From contig WHVA01000006.1 of assembly GCA_015179125.1 (NCBI GenBank), positions 186,001 to 250,000 of the forward strand: a stretch of DNA of 64,000 bases, in the 5' to 3' direction. The stretch comes from Gautieria morchelliformis (Eukaryota; Basidiomycota; Agaricomycetes; Gomphales; Gomphaceae). Below, piece after piece: positions 32,835 through 44,864 of the stretch (position 1 is the first letter of the stretch; every line of letters starts with the position of its first letter). Position numbers and translations under genes: made by a program. The notes under the pieces are model-generated. The model saw only the letters and a list, made by a program, of their open reading frames with translations, made no database searches and had not been told where the DNA came from.

Positions 32835-34090
32835 TCAGTCCTCGGTCTCGTGCTTTTCCAGGCGTGCATCTGCCTCTGAGACGCGCCCCTGTTCGAGAGG
32901 CGGTGGTACTTCACGCTCTCCACGCACATCACTGGTGCCACCCGCCTCGAGGGCAGGGTCGATGGAGTTAGCGGCTGGTACAGGAGGGGAAGACCTCCCA
33001 TCATCATCATGGTCATCTTGTCCGTCGGAATCGCCGTCTTCCCGGTGGTCGACATAGCTCCCATTTGTAGTCGCAGAGCCATTTCCCGCGTGTACGACGG
33101 TACCTTCCGGGCGCAGGATGGGTGGAGCACTGGATGGAAACGGCGCCACGAGGGGTCGATGAAAGCGGGCACGAAAATCGGAGGAGGGGTATAGCTGCGC
33201 ATGGGGATGAGGATGAGGCGGTGGATGGGGTGGGAGATACGATGTTGAAGGGCCACTGGGTTCCGAATTGGGACCTCCGGCAGCAGCAGCATAGTGAAGG
33301 GCACGCTGAGAAAGAGATCAGAGACAAAGTGTGCATAGGTGTTCCGCTTTACCTCGTGCTCCCAATGGTCCCAAGCGGCCGCGATAATTGGTTCGAAGGA
33401 CGCCAACTCCTCTTCCGACATGTGCAGGTTGCGAAGGAGATGTTGTTTGAGCAGCGGTGCACACGAAAACGACAAGAGCAAGGTCGATGCAAAGGTTTGA
33501 CCAGGGGTATTATGAGCCTGTGGGGCAGGAAACGGGGGCTCGTGCGGTACATGTGAGTGGTGTGAGCCGTTCGGATCCTCCATAACGGGTTCATATTGCC
33601 CGTGCTCGTTGAGCACGTACCCAACGGCCGTCTGCTCAACGCCGCCCCCAGCATTGACAATGGCCATACCAAGCTCCGCCATGCGTTTCGCCTTTACGGA
33701 GGCACGGTGTTTGCGCTGTCTTTCCCTCGCAGCAGTTCGAATGCGCTCCTTCTTCGCCGCTTCTTCCGGCGACAATCCCGAAAGGTCCGCTGAACGACCC
33801 CGGCCATGGCCATTCGCAAGCTCTACAGGAGGTCCATAGATGCTCATCTGATGAGAGGGGTCGTCGTCGTGTGGTGGAAATGAGGTCGCACCCATTGCTG
33901 AGCCGCCAGACTTGTCACGGCCGGACCTGTCTCGCTCACGCTTTCGACGCTGCCTTTCACGAGCCTTGATTCGTTTTTCTTCGATGGCCCGGTCCTCGTC
34001 CTCTGAGGAGCCACGCGAACGCTTTCGTGAAGGACCTGGAGAAGGTGGACCAGCTTTGGGATGGTCAGAGCGGTGAGGATGGTTATCCAT
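32835..34090 (-). CDS. DUF3020-like basic protein, putative regulator
   Basis: Two exons (34090-33353 and 33305-32835) around a 47-nt intron give 402 residues. The N-terminal half is highly charged with two similar basic stretches, RIKARERQRRKRERDRS near residue 40 and RIRTAARERQRKHRASVKAK near 115, resembling the DUF3020 basic region of fungal nuclear proteins. A conserved stretch follows (TPGQTFASTLLLSFS, LLKQHLLRNLHMSEEELASF), then a His/Pro-rich linker and a very acidic C-terminus (DGDSDGQDDHDDDG). I chose the spliced form because GAG|GTAAAG...CTCAG gives a natural low-complexity acidic tail; reading through the intron gives a longer, unlikely protein. A nuclear, DNA-associated role is inferred only. 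Confidence 0.7.
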
Positions 34091-34291
34091 AGTGTAGTCG
34101 TGGAACGTTGTGACGAAGCGTGAAACCCCTTACAACCCCGCTCACTCGGCGTTCTCCGCTGAACAATATAGCCCATATGCACCCACTGCTCTTAACGCAG
34201 ATCTCGTGACTATCGAAGGGAATTATTTATCGAGCTGAGAACGTGATGTACGTCCTCCCACAGTCTTGAGAGGGAGCCATAATCCATGCTA

Positions 34292-36285
34292 TTACAAACC
34301 CTCGTCATACAATGTTCTCGAGAGGGCTACGTAGAACCTCTCCAGGTCGAATCGGCTCGACAAATCATTCTTCGTAACCCAATCGTGTTTCGCTGTCTTC
34401 CCGTCTTCTTTCTCTATCGGCCTCCGCTTACCTCCTAACAGACTCTCCATGTCATCGGAGTTTCCCTTGCCCCCATCCCTCAATTTTCCCACCCACTCGC
34501 GCCATATATTGCCCCAACCTTCATCCCAGTCTGCGCCCAAGCCTCGTGCCCCACGCAACTCCCAGTGATCACAGCCTTCCATCGTGCCTAGGAACGTCCC
34601 CCACTTTGCACTGGAAACCGTAACCAAGCCATCATTCCCTTGCTCTGGGCCACGATCCCGCCCAGGGTCCATATCTGAGTATGAGACAGTCATTTCAGAC
34701 GCATGAGGGTACCCATGTGGCGGGGAATCTTGGTCCTGCTGTGTGGCGTAGGCTTCATGCTCTTCCGCAGCATCGATGATGAGCTTCGGCAACCATAACG
34801 GATGCCAGATGCTCATTTTGGTTGTACGGGCTGCGACGGAGAAGTACTTAACGTCTGTGATTTGACTAGCATAAGCATTTAGAGGGGACGACAATAGCTG
34901 CTAGAAGACCGACCAGGCTTGTCAGGGGTAGAAGGGTTAAATATGTCTCGTAAGAAGCTTGTTGTCAAATTGGCGTAGGCAGGAGAATCTATCAGCGATA
35001 GAATCAAGGATGTGAAGCTCGAGGGAAGCTTGCTGAGCGTGAACGAGGCAGAACGAGCGTCATCTGGGGACTTAGGCGCACGGCCAAGTATAGGCTCTCG
35101 CAGCGAATAAGGCAGCGCCTTTGAATACGTGCTGTGCGAAGCAGACGATGTTCCATAGACATGAGATTTGTGAGATGTCGTTGTGGTGGAATGCGGTAAA
35201 GGGAAAGGCCTTGGGGAGCCGATTCCAATGTTGGCCTGTGATGCAGTGAGAGGGTGAACAACGACGTATCAAAGCACTGACGAGACACCAATCCATGAAT
35301 GGCGACCCTCGATGCGGAACCGACAGGCATGTCAGTGATAAAGGGTTATACTCTCGAGGCTTGATGTGTGTAATTAAGTGGCGACAATCAAGTCCTCCCT
35401 GAACATGCCTCGTCAAAAGGCTCTTCCGCATAAAGACGCACTACTCACCATGGAATGGGCGAGAAAATTGATGTCCCGGTCCTTGACATTGTCACGCAAG
35501 AATCGGTCCATACGCTCCGCACGAGAAGCGATTGAGCCCGTCCTGCCTCTGTCCTTAGCACAGCCCATATTGTGCACTATATGAACTTACCCCGGCACAC
35601 CCGTGACAATTACCTCGGCGCCCACCTTCTTACGCAAGATGTGCAATACGTTGGACCAATAATGCATTCTGAGCTTGGGGAATGCCTCGGGACCACGCAC
35701 GTCGAATCCATACAAACCTGTTAGGGTGCTGGGGATGGGGATGGGGATGGATATGAACATGTGCGCATGAATACGCACCGTGGCAGAGCACGATTGGATA
35801 TCGGGGTGCTCGCACAGGGTCGAAGAGCTGAGGATTGCTAATCAGACGATGTATAGGACTATGAGCCTCTGAGGATCGTGGCTTTGCTGCCAAGGCCTCA
35901 GAATACCGAAGACGCGAGCCCGTAACCGTATCCCTCTGCTTTGCAGCATGAAGAACTCCGTTATAGTCCCTATACTCCTGTTAATGTTGCCCTACAAATA
36001 GAGCAGGATACTGAAGACGGACTTTGACGGTAACGCCTTCCTCAGACGTTTGAGAAAGTCCCAAGCCAAGCCCACATTGGGGGTGCGTACTGCTTGCCCC
36101 ACTGGTTCCGTTTGAGGATCCGGCAAGGCGGCCTTCTCGTCTTCACGCGGAACAGCACCCTGCCCCTCTAAGCTCGCGGCCCACCGCGAGGTCAAGTAAT
36201 TCTGAGAAATTGAAAATGCGGAGAACGCGTTGAACAGTCTGCGCAACAAGAGGACAAGGGGGACCGGAAGACATATCGAGGTCAT
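34292..36285 (-). CDS. TGL2-type triacylglycerol lipase (alpha/beta hydrolase)
   Basis: At least seven exons encode a lipase of the fungal TGL2/lipase-2 type, which hydrolyses tri- and diacylglycerols and is mitochondrial in yeast. The core is clear: PRYPIVLCHG|LYGFDVRGPE (oxyanion region), KVGAEVIVTGVPG, ASRAERMDRFLRD, the nucleophile elbow INFLAHSMGGLDCRHLI, VPHRGSPFMDWCL, LTTSFLRDIFNPSTPD, and near the end VTVSSAKWGTFLGTMEG followed by CDHWELRGARG with the likely catalytic His. Introns are 47-60 nt. The start MTSICLP at 36285 is a choice; an upstream in-frame ATG exists at 36324. The N-terminus is hydrophobic then basic, compatible with a targeting sequence. No break is seen. Confidence 0.85.
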
Positions 36286-36324
36286 TCGCGCTTGGGTACA
36301 GCACCATATGTGTCGCGGATGCAC

Positions 36325-38178
36325 CCCACAGCGCCCACGAGTGACTCGTCGGAGAATTAAAATCGATATCCTTTTCGGGACTTGTAGGCTTCGCTACCTT
36401 TGTCTTATAATTTTTTCCAGCCAGACATGGTGGTGCTGCGAAAATTTTGTCCTCCCAGTCATTTAAAGGGGATGTCTTTAAGCTTGCGGACTTTTCCTCC
36501 GTGCGGGCGTGATATCGTCAGTCTCCAAATACTGCCAGTGACTACCAGCCAGTGCTAATCAATATTTGCGATTATGAGGTCTCGTGTTCCATCTAATCAT
36601 CATCCACGGTTAAGTACTAAGTTGGTGTCATTTTATCCCCGGGAATGCGCACATATGCATTTGCTGGACTGCATTTGCTCAGGTGTATGCCGTGGAGACT
36701 CGGATAGCAGCTTTAATTTGCACCGGCTCAGTTCAGGGAGCTGCCTACTGTAGCACTGGCTAACTGTGCTCCAGTGATCAGTCGAGATATCTAGACTTTA
36801 TAGCGCAGCATCCGGTTCTTGATGACCCTACAGACTGTGAGAATCAGATCACACTTTCGAAGCGCAACATTGATACTGTGGCGGCTACAGGTTGCTAGGT
36901 ACCAATATCACAGTCATACGTAAGTCACACCGACTAGGGCAGCTCGGGCTACGGTCACCCCACGCTCGGAAACCTCAATTCGCCAGGCACGGGCCTGCCG
37001 AAGGCCTCACATTTACGGTTCTGCATACGTTAACTGTTCCGCACTGCTCACTGAGCGTTGGGTTTTTACGTTGCATTGTTTGTCTATATTAAGGACTTGA
37101 AACTTACAAACTAACGAAAGCATCATGTGGCAGTACGAGGAAGGAGTGGGCCAGTGACCTCATGATTCCAGATAGGAGCAGAAGCAGGTGTTTGGAAATT
37201 CGCGCAGCTCAGAAGACATATTGTAGTGCAGGAAACTCTTCTAGATTTGATGCTGATGTCGGAAGAATCGCCATTAAAAACACTTCATGGAGGGAGAGTT
37301 ATAATCAAACAGGCTGCGTCCATATACTCCGTGAAGCAGAATATACAGTACCAAGGTTGAGAGCCCTGACTCAACCCTATGAAATATTCCATGCATACCA
37401 AGGTCTGCCAATCGACCTGGGTTATACTTGATGTATTGTTTCTATATCAGGCAAAACGTGCTGAGACGACGAGGGATCATGATCCTGTGATCCTGTATAG
37501 CTTCAGTGTACCAGGGCGAACAACAACAGGGCAATCGAACGGTGTTCAACATACGTGTACGTTGCTCCTATGCTACTTCCTGGTGGGCGTAGAATTATGG
37601 TCGCGGTCTTCCTCAGTTAATAATAATTGGTGGCGTCTGTGGAAAATCGATGTGGTGTGATAGGGCATGCGAAATTTGCAATGCAAGTCTAAATCTGGCC
37701 GGATGTCTTTATTTGGCAGATCTGACAACAATGATGGATGTGGATAGCTTGCCAGCACCCACCTCAGAGCTGGCTAGCAAGTTGAACGTGTGTAACCATG
37801 GAAGAAGTCGCCTGGGTTCGAATCTAGGTTAGAAGACTTTTGGGAAGGGATCAGGTATGATCAAGCCTTGCCTTGATGAACCTGGCACGAAGCCACGAGC
37901 TATCCGTGAGGATATTGTATTACGTACGGTTGATCAGCGAGCGGAGTTGGAACCCAAATTGGGTCAGGTAAATCCACCCTTTGTTTCTCCGTCACCACCA
38001 CCACCTCGTCTCTGGTGTTCACCGTTCGACCGGCCGGACCGCTGGTCTTTCGTCTTGACGCACTACTGCTTTCACGCCACAGGGATAGTGTTCGCTCCCC
38101 CGACTCGAAGTTGGCCCTTTCGCATCATCAGTTTGCCCACTCAGGCGCCGCCTAGTCGTCCTTTTCTTTTTGTAAAAC
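36325..38178. other. Intergenic, 1.85 kb, no gene recognised
   Basis: A long gap between the divergent lipase and Vts1 genes. No frame here has recognisable motifs. The last ~200 bp are pyrimidine-rich (CCGTCACCACCACCACC near 37990) and probably form the Vts1 promoter and leader. A T-arm-like word (GGGTTCGAATCTAGG near 37815) lacks a matching tRNA body. Confidence 0.5.
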
Positions 38179-40402
38179 ATGTCAGGCCTGCACGCCTCAC
38201 CGTCTCCGGCGCCGTCCCCAGCACCAGGAAGTACAAACAACAACACCAATAGCAGCACTCCCACCCCCACTTCCAACACCACTTCCACCAAGACCAGTAC
38301 CCGTGCCTCCATGGGCCCTCAGTCTCGCGCTAGTGGGGCTGGTAGCTCCCCAACTCTTGCGCTCCCGTCACCTCGGCCTGGTGGTCAGTCTGGCGGAGGT
38401 AGGCCCACCAGCGAGCTTCTTGGTGGCGGCGGTGGGGCTGCCATGTTTCAGACGCCTGAAGGTAAGATATCGGCTCAATGTGCTGCGATCTCCCTGCTGA
38501 TCGGGGTCTGCATTCATCTCAGCCGAGGCGATTGACCAGTGGTTTGAAAATTTGCAGAACTACGAAGTCACCTTAGAAGAGATGGCTGCTGCCTCTCTTG
38601 ATGTGAATTTCAAAGAAGAGCTTAGTGCCATAGAGCAATGTTAGTGATCATTATTGGGCCAATCTTGTTCATTAGTTTAATCACCGTAACTAGGGTTCCG
38701 TGTCCTTTCAGAGGCAGAGCGCACGGCAGCACTGTATAGCCTTCTTCAGCAATCCACCCAGGTTCAAATTCGTTTCTTTATAACCGTCCTACAGCAGATG
38801 GCACGTTCTGATCCTATGACTGCGCTTCTTAGTCCTGCTGCCGGTGGTGAGTAGATCGTCGCTTCCCTGGTCTTCATTATTCCGACGCTTTTTGTCGCAG
38901 GTTCCATGCAGAGCCAGATGGAAGCCAAACTAGCCACGCTGGGGATCAAATCCCCTGCGCTTAGTGGCTCGTTCCCGTCTCCAGCGTCTCCCTCTGCTCG
39001 TAACTTTGGACGGCAATCTCTTGCACCAGATGCTTCCTCCAATTTCCTTTCTCCGGACACTGCATCTGGCGCTGGAAACGATGCAGCAGCAACACTCGCA
39101 CAGCAACGTGCTAAACTTCAAAACAAGGCTAATGCGGCGCATCGAATTTCTGCACCCGCGCTTGGTAACAGCAGCGCTGCGAACGTCTGGTCGGCTGCTG
39201 CAGCGGGAGCCAATCAGCTCGGACAGGTTGCCGAGCAGGAGCAGCTGTCATCGTCTACTCTTCAAGCACCCATCAACTCTGGAGGCCCGAGACCCAAAAG
39301 TATGGACCTTAGCAGCCTCAGTAATCTCCGCTCTCCTAGACTGGCAAGCGGCACCGCCGCTGTCCCCTCCGACGGTGATAACAATGACGTGGCTATTTCT
39401 CCCGCTGTGGGTGGCAACTGGGCAAGTATGGTAAACACTCCCGCAGTCCCAATGTTCGACCAGGATCCCGCGCGCGCCCAGAATAATCTTGACGCTGCGA
39501 CGATGAAACTTTACAACAGCAGCACCGGTGCTACCGGGAATTCAAACAGGTTTGTTCTCGATGATCCCAAGAGTTACCGCAGGTCATCCAAAGGCGCTGC
39601 ACCCGGCGGGCCGACAAGCAAGGGCGCAAATGGAGACGGGAAAAATGCCGGCGTATACGGAGACGACGGAAATTTGCTTCAGCCTGGACAAGCACAACCC
39701 GGTGTGCAGCGCGGGAACCGAAACATTGGAGGTGGTAACAATCAAGCCGGCGGATTTGGCTGGAATGGTGTCCGCAGCCCCGCCTTGTCGTCGAACCGGT
39801 TTAACGACAACGGCAATGTCAATGACGCGGGTGTGAATGGCCTTGGCGTCGGAGGATTTGGACTAGGCAGTCCTGGGATGATGAATATGAACATGATGGG
39901 AATGCCCGGATTCAACATGGGTATGTTGAACCAGATGGCCAACTTGAATGCGCTGGCGGCTGCGGGACTGTCACCGGATGCGCAGGCGCAGATGTTTGCC
40001 GCACAGATGGCGGCGTTTGGTGGGCAGCCAGGCATGATGGGCGGCATGGCAGGCTTTGCTGGTATGGGCGGTGGGGGTGGGTTCAGGAGCCCCGGTTCTG
40101 GGAGGACGCACACAAGTGTGCGCAGCCCAAGCGATAGGCGGTCCACACGCACGGGTGGCGGAGACAAACCTGACGAGGAAGTGGACCCGGCGTTGCTTGA
40201 GGACGTGCCTTCCTGGCTGCGGAGCCTCAGGCTCCACAAGTACACTCCCAACTTTGAGGGCATGACGTGGCACCAGATGGTTATCATGAACGAACAGCAG
40301 CTCGAGGAGAAAGGCGTGGCCGCCCTAGGAGCGAGGAGGAAGATGCTCAAGACGTTTGAACAGGTCCGCGCGAAGATGGGCCTCCCCGAACCCGCGGCCT
40401 AG
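38179..40402 (+). CDS. VTS1: Vts1/Smaug-type SAM-domain RNA-binding protein
   Basis: Four exons (38179-38461, 38523-38639, 38694-38846, 38901-40402) give 684 residues. Vts1 binds hairpins of the Smaug recognition type through its SAM domain and promotes deadenylation and decay of target mRNAs in the cytoplasm. The conserved N-terminal region ([57 protein letters not shown]) lies in exons 2-3. A long Ser/Ala/Gly/Asn-rich disordered stretch and a Met/Gly-rich patch ([17 protein letters not shown]) follow. The C-terminal SAM domain occupies about residues 615-680 ([39 protein letters not shown]), including the basic Arg/Lys patch used for RNA. The gene looks complete. Confidence 0.93.
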
Positions 40403-40671
40403 ACTGTCGGCACGTACGTACAACTAAATGGATCTCAAACTGACGGCAAATGCCTTTGAAAACGTTTCTGCACATTATTATTCTATAGGTCTCGGATAAC
40501 ATGGTTGTACTTTTACTTCCCCTTTCCGACCTGCTTCTCGTTCTTGACACGTCTTAAACTTTCAAGTTCTCGCTGTTTCTGTATGGTACTACTAAGGTTT
40601 TTTTTGAATGGATGACTAATATGACCTATTACTGTTTCGGCGCCGTTTGAATTTTAGTTATTACTTCTTCC

Positions 40672-41887
40672 ATGCCTTCCTCTCGTCAACCCTCGCCTCT
40701 CAGAGATCCAGTAGACCCGGAAGTTGCAGGTGCTATTGCGCCTGGCCGCGTCGCTGTCATCACTGGTGCTGCGAGTGGTATAGGGAGAGCTGCTGCGTTG
40801 GAACTCGCACAGTGGGCTGCATGGCTCCCCATCTATCTAACATTCCTGACCATCGCTGCAGGATCGGCTTGAAAGTAGCCCTCGCTGATGTCTCAGTTCA
40901 AGCTTTGGAGTCAGTCGGAAGGGAAGTGAAAGCTATCGTGGGCGATGTCAACGTCATCGTGGTGCCGACGGACGTGAGCGTCCTTACACAGGTCCAGGCA
41001 CTCAGGGACAGGGTCCTCGATACTTGGGGAGAGGTAGGCTGGATAGCCAGTAGATTACACAACGACTCCTCCCACTACCCCATTCCATATTATCGTCGGA
41101 CTTCCCTCACGCCCTGTGTCACAGGTCGCAGTCCTTCTCAATAATGCTGGTATTGGCCCCATCGGAGCCTCGTACAAGAACTTAGATGCTTGGAAAAAGG
41201 TTTTCGATGTTAATCTGTGGGGGTGCGTAGCTTTGCTTTCCACCCTCATGGATCTGGGTTAACGCGGTTCTTCAGCGTTGTGCATGTTCAGCATACGTTT
41301 GTACCCGTCATGCTTCACCAGGAGAACCCTAGCGCCATCATAAATACTGGTTCCAAGCAAGGGATTACCAACCCTCCGTGCGCGTTTTCCCTCACGGACT
41401 GACTGATTCCTGAGTGGCTACTCTGCAGGGGTAACGCGGCTTACAACGCTACCAAGGCAGCCGTCAAGAGCCTCACCGAAAGCCTTAGCCACGAGCTTCG
41501 CCAAAAATCGAGCAAGCTCACGGCTCACCTCTTCGTGTACGCACATACCCTCACCTACCTCCCCTCCTTGACCCCGACAGGTGTTTCGGCTTAACCTCCA
41601 GCCCTGGTTGGACGTACACCGGCCTTACTGCGGCTAACAATAGCTTGGGGAAGCCCGCCGGAGCTTGGACAGCCTCACAGACGGTCCTATACATGCTAGA
41701 TCGAGTTCGCGCCGGCGACTTTTACATCCTTGTCCCCGACAACGAGACGACTCGTGAGCTTGACCAGCTGAGGATCAAATGGGCGGCCGAAGATCTTACA
41801 GAGAGCAGGCCGGCGCTCAGTAGGTGGCATCCGGAATTCAAGCCTTTGTTCGAGGAATATATCAGGGATGGTCTCGCGCAGCTCTGA
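40672..41887 (+). CDS. Short-chain dehydrogenase/reductase
   Basis: A classical SDR with about six exons starting at 40672. The NAD(P)-binding motif is VAVITGAASGIGRAA, followed by LKVALADVSVQALE with an acidic residue after the second strand, which suggests NAD preference. Then come LLNNAGIGPIGA, the catalytic Ser region INTGSKQGITNPP and the catalytic YxxxK in NAAYNATKAAVKSL, and FVPGWTYTGL. The C-terminus ends SRWHPEFKPLFEEY...GLAQL. The substrate cannot be read from the sequence. Introns are short; each junction chosen (for example 40811/40862 and 41033/41125) keeps the frame. Intact. Confidence 0.9.
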
Positions 41888-43629
41888 TGTGCCCGAGACG
41901 TAAATAGCATGCAGATTCCCAGAGAAGGAACATTGATCGGTCTTATTAACCTGTCTGTTGATATTGTTCTGTATTGTTGCTAAGAAGATGTTGTTCTTTT
42001 ATGCACATTACTGTAATCACCCTGCATACCCTCGGGCTGTCCGGCCTTCCCAATATATGTCAGTGACGACTTGACAACCGTATAACATCGATATGTGGTC
42101 CGCTTAATTTTTTTTGCGTGCGCTTACTGGAAGTATATCCTCGGCCATTAATTGTCAAGTATGCACGCCCCATGCCACCATAATGCTCTCGCAGCACAGG
42201 GTAGAGTATAATATCAGGAACAACCGGTCAAGCGTTAAACAACCGAACTTGTTCCGATCGAATATAGGAACCCAGCGCTGCGTAGCGTGCGGCAAATGGA
42301 TCGGCGCCGAACGGTGTCTATTGCGTGACTGGTTGCGGTTTGCCAGGTTGCCATCCTCACACCCGCTATTTCGTTCCAGCAGTTAGATGTTCAACAGTTC
42401 ACCTACGTCCGAACTCCCCCTAATTCCTCTGCGAGGGCTGGACACAGTGTGCAGTTGGTATGATGAATGGCAAGGGTTTTGTACTGGTCATATCCATATA
42501 TTACAGTTAGGGGCGTGATCACGAGAAAATTTATTGTCTGGAGACAAGTAGTCACCGGCAAGGAACGGGGTTGGGTTTACATAAGCTGTGGACGCGTTGA
42601 GTCAGTAGACGGTGGATCACTGTTTGGCTGCGAGCACCCGACTCTCCAGGACATGTCTCGCGCAGAGCGCTGAACACCTTCAAGTTCGAGATTTCAAGGA
42701 TAGGCGACTCGGGCTCACACTCTCGGCCAATAGCATTGAGTTAGTGCGCTAATATAGGTGCTCCAAGGTGAGTAATGCGCAGTGGCGTGAACTTATAAAG
42801 ATACGCCGTGAGCCCCTTCAAGTTGATTTGATGCTCATGGTCGATCGACATCCGCCTCTTCCTCTTGAGGCTTGCCCGCTGTGGCATCTTTGCGCCTGGC
42901 GAGAACGACGCTGCCCAAGACAACTAACTGCCTTCTTAACCGTAAACTCCAAGTCATACACACATCTCAGTCGAAAGAAGGCGTCTGAGTGGCTGCCACG
43001 AAATCGGAACAAGAGGCAGTTGACTTAAAGTCCTTGCATAAAATGTGTAATGTAGCACTGACCTCGTTACGCCTTCCCGCATTAACTTGTTGTGACAAGT
43101 TTTTAGTCTAAAAAACATCCCCATGATGTCAGCGTAATGATGATATGACATTAATTCGTTGTGATGATAACATAGATTCGTAGTGATGATAACATTAATT
43201 CATACTTTGACGATGGCAAGCAGGAGTAAGACGACTCGGGTAGCATATTCGAAAGGAATCATGGAAAGTCCATGGGCTTTGTCTCTGCATGAGAAGAAAC
43301 CGGTAGGGGAAGTCCCTATATAGAAGTGCAGTGGCCATCGCGTCATTGTGAGTTCAGTGGCCCCACCACATGAGATGCAAAGGACCCTTACAGATATAGA
43401 CTCTGAAGGCCTCGACTTTGGTCGGGAAGACAGCTCGAGTGTGACTGCCTGGGAAACCTGGCGGAGGGTGGGCATTTAGTACCTTATTATACTATAGAAC
43501 CATCGTACGTACCTGGATGCGGGCTCGGGGCGTGAAATCTGCAGACGCACACCACCTGTTCCTATTATCCTGGCGAGCGTTAAGTCTAGATAAATAGATC
43601 AATGACGTCCGCATATATCCGCTGAGAGA
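41888..43629. other. Intergenic, 1.74 kb, no gene recognised
   Basis: Between the SDR and the minus-strand DUF6534 gene. No supported coding sequence. The only structure seen is a short tandem repeat at 43148-43204. Confidence 0.5.
43148..43204. repeat. Short tandem repeat, 22-bp unit
   Basis: About 2.6 copies of ACATTAATTCGTTGTGATGATA-like sequence, with two or three changes between copies. AT-rich, non-coding. Confidence 0.6.
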
Positions 43630-44864
43630 TTAATATATTACGAGGTAAGTATTGAGTTCGAGAACACTAGTGGTGCCGTATCTGATTAAGTTCGAGGGTA
43701 TATTTTTAAAGGAAGATAAAAGCTCACACTTCGGGTATATCATAAACAGTGCTATATCTACATCTGTTATAGCAGGTCGTATTTTAAAGTTTTGAGCTTG
43801 TTGGGCAGAAACAAAACACGTACAGTTGCCCCGCATGGTGAGAGCCTAGACAAGCTTGTACGTCAGACGTGCACAAGCCATAATTTCACAGTGGACTAAC
43901 AGATATTACGATGGCCATACCACAAAAACTGGTATTTTCACATGAGAGTGCAACTTATGGGCACGAATAAATACTGACCTGGTTATCAGCCCTGTCTCTG
44001 ATCGAAGTCATAAGTAATATGCCGAGAGGGTATTATAGTGTAAACTTACCAACAGTAAATAACAACAGACTATCAATAATTTTCTGGCTCCTGTAACCAT
44101 ATTGGTGAGTCCTTCCTCGGATACGTCAAAGGACTTACGATCTGAATTCTGACCGTCCACGAATTAGGTAGAAACACAGTGCTGACGTATTCAAAATGTC
44201 AACGGCCACATTGATAGTCATGGGCGTGACCACCAGCCATAGGTAACGGGCAACAAATTCTGGGATATTTGCAACAGTGAAAGGTTTGATGCAGAGGACG
44301 ATAGTGCAAACGGCGCGGAACACGGCTCCGAACCATGCAATGGTAGGAATTAATAAATGTCCTGAAAGGATGTGCACCCTATAGGCAAAAAAGGACTTGT
44401 CGAATGAGCCACGAATGCTATCAACAGCGCGGCAGCAACGCACTTGCACGATTGACCCTACGATGCCGGCGAGTGGAAAAATGAGAGCTAATGACACGCG
44501 GTGCTGAAAAATTGCAGGGACATTCCCAAAGTTCTTTACTGTTAAAGTATAAAGGAGGCTCCAGATGACGAGCGTATGAGCAGTTTCAAGCAGCCTAAAG
44601 TGGGAGACTTAGATAGGGTCAAAAAATATGGGTGAAAGCATAACGTTCCCAATAGACCAAACCTGCTCAGAAGCAATGGGGAAAATTAGAGCTGACGGCT
44701 ACAGCTTACAGGACTGAGCTGCTCACCATCGCTTGCAGCCATAGCGGATCCTGAGAGCCTCCTCTCACGTACAGATAGAACTGAACCAGCACAATGCCAT
44801 AAAGGACTGTCGATAAGAAACCGCCGATTTCTAATGCCCCGAGGGTGACCTCTACGAGCTCCAT
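43630..44864 (-). CDS. DUF6534-type multi-pass membrane protein
   Basis: A multi-exon gene starting MELVEVTLGALEIGGFLSTV at 44864, a form typical of the large Agaricomycete DUF6534 family, predicted to span the membrane about seven times. Later exons give LLETAHTLVIWSLLY, FFAYRVHILSGHLLIPTIA, RYLWLVVTPMTINVAVDI followed by LNTSALCFYLIRGRSEF, then SQKIIDSLLLFTVETGLIT and a final YGTTSVLELNT. The Arg-rich loop and ...ETGL.T motif are family hallmarks. The last exons (before 44135) are small and their junctions are inferred from reading frame and family pattern. Function is unknown. Confidence 0.7.

Noticed and set aside
37790-37840. tRNA-like T-arm word near 37815
   Set aside because: The T-loop has eight bases, and no matching acceptor stem, D-arm or anticodon arm is found upstream.
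38019-40350. Minus-strand open frames opposite Vts1
   Set aside because: Shadows of the GC-rich Vts1 coding exons on the other strand; Pro/Ser-rich without domains.
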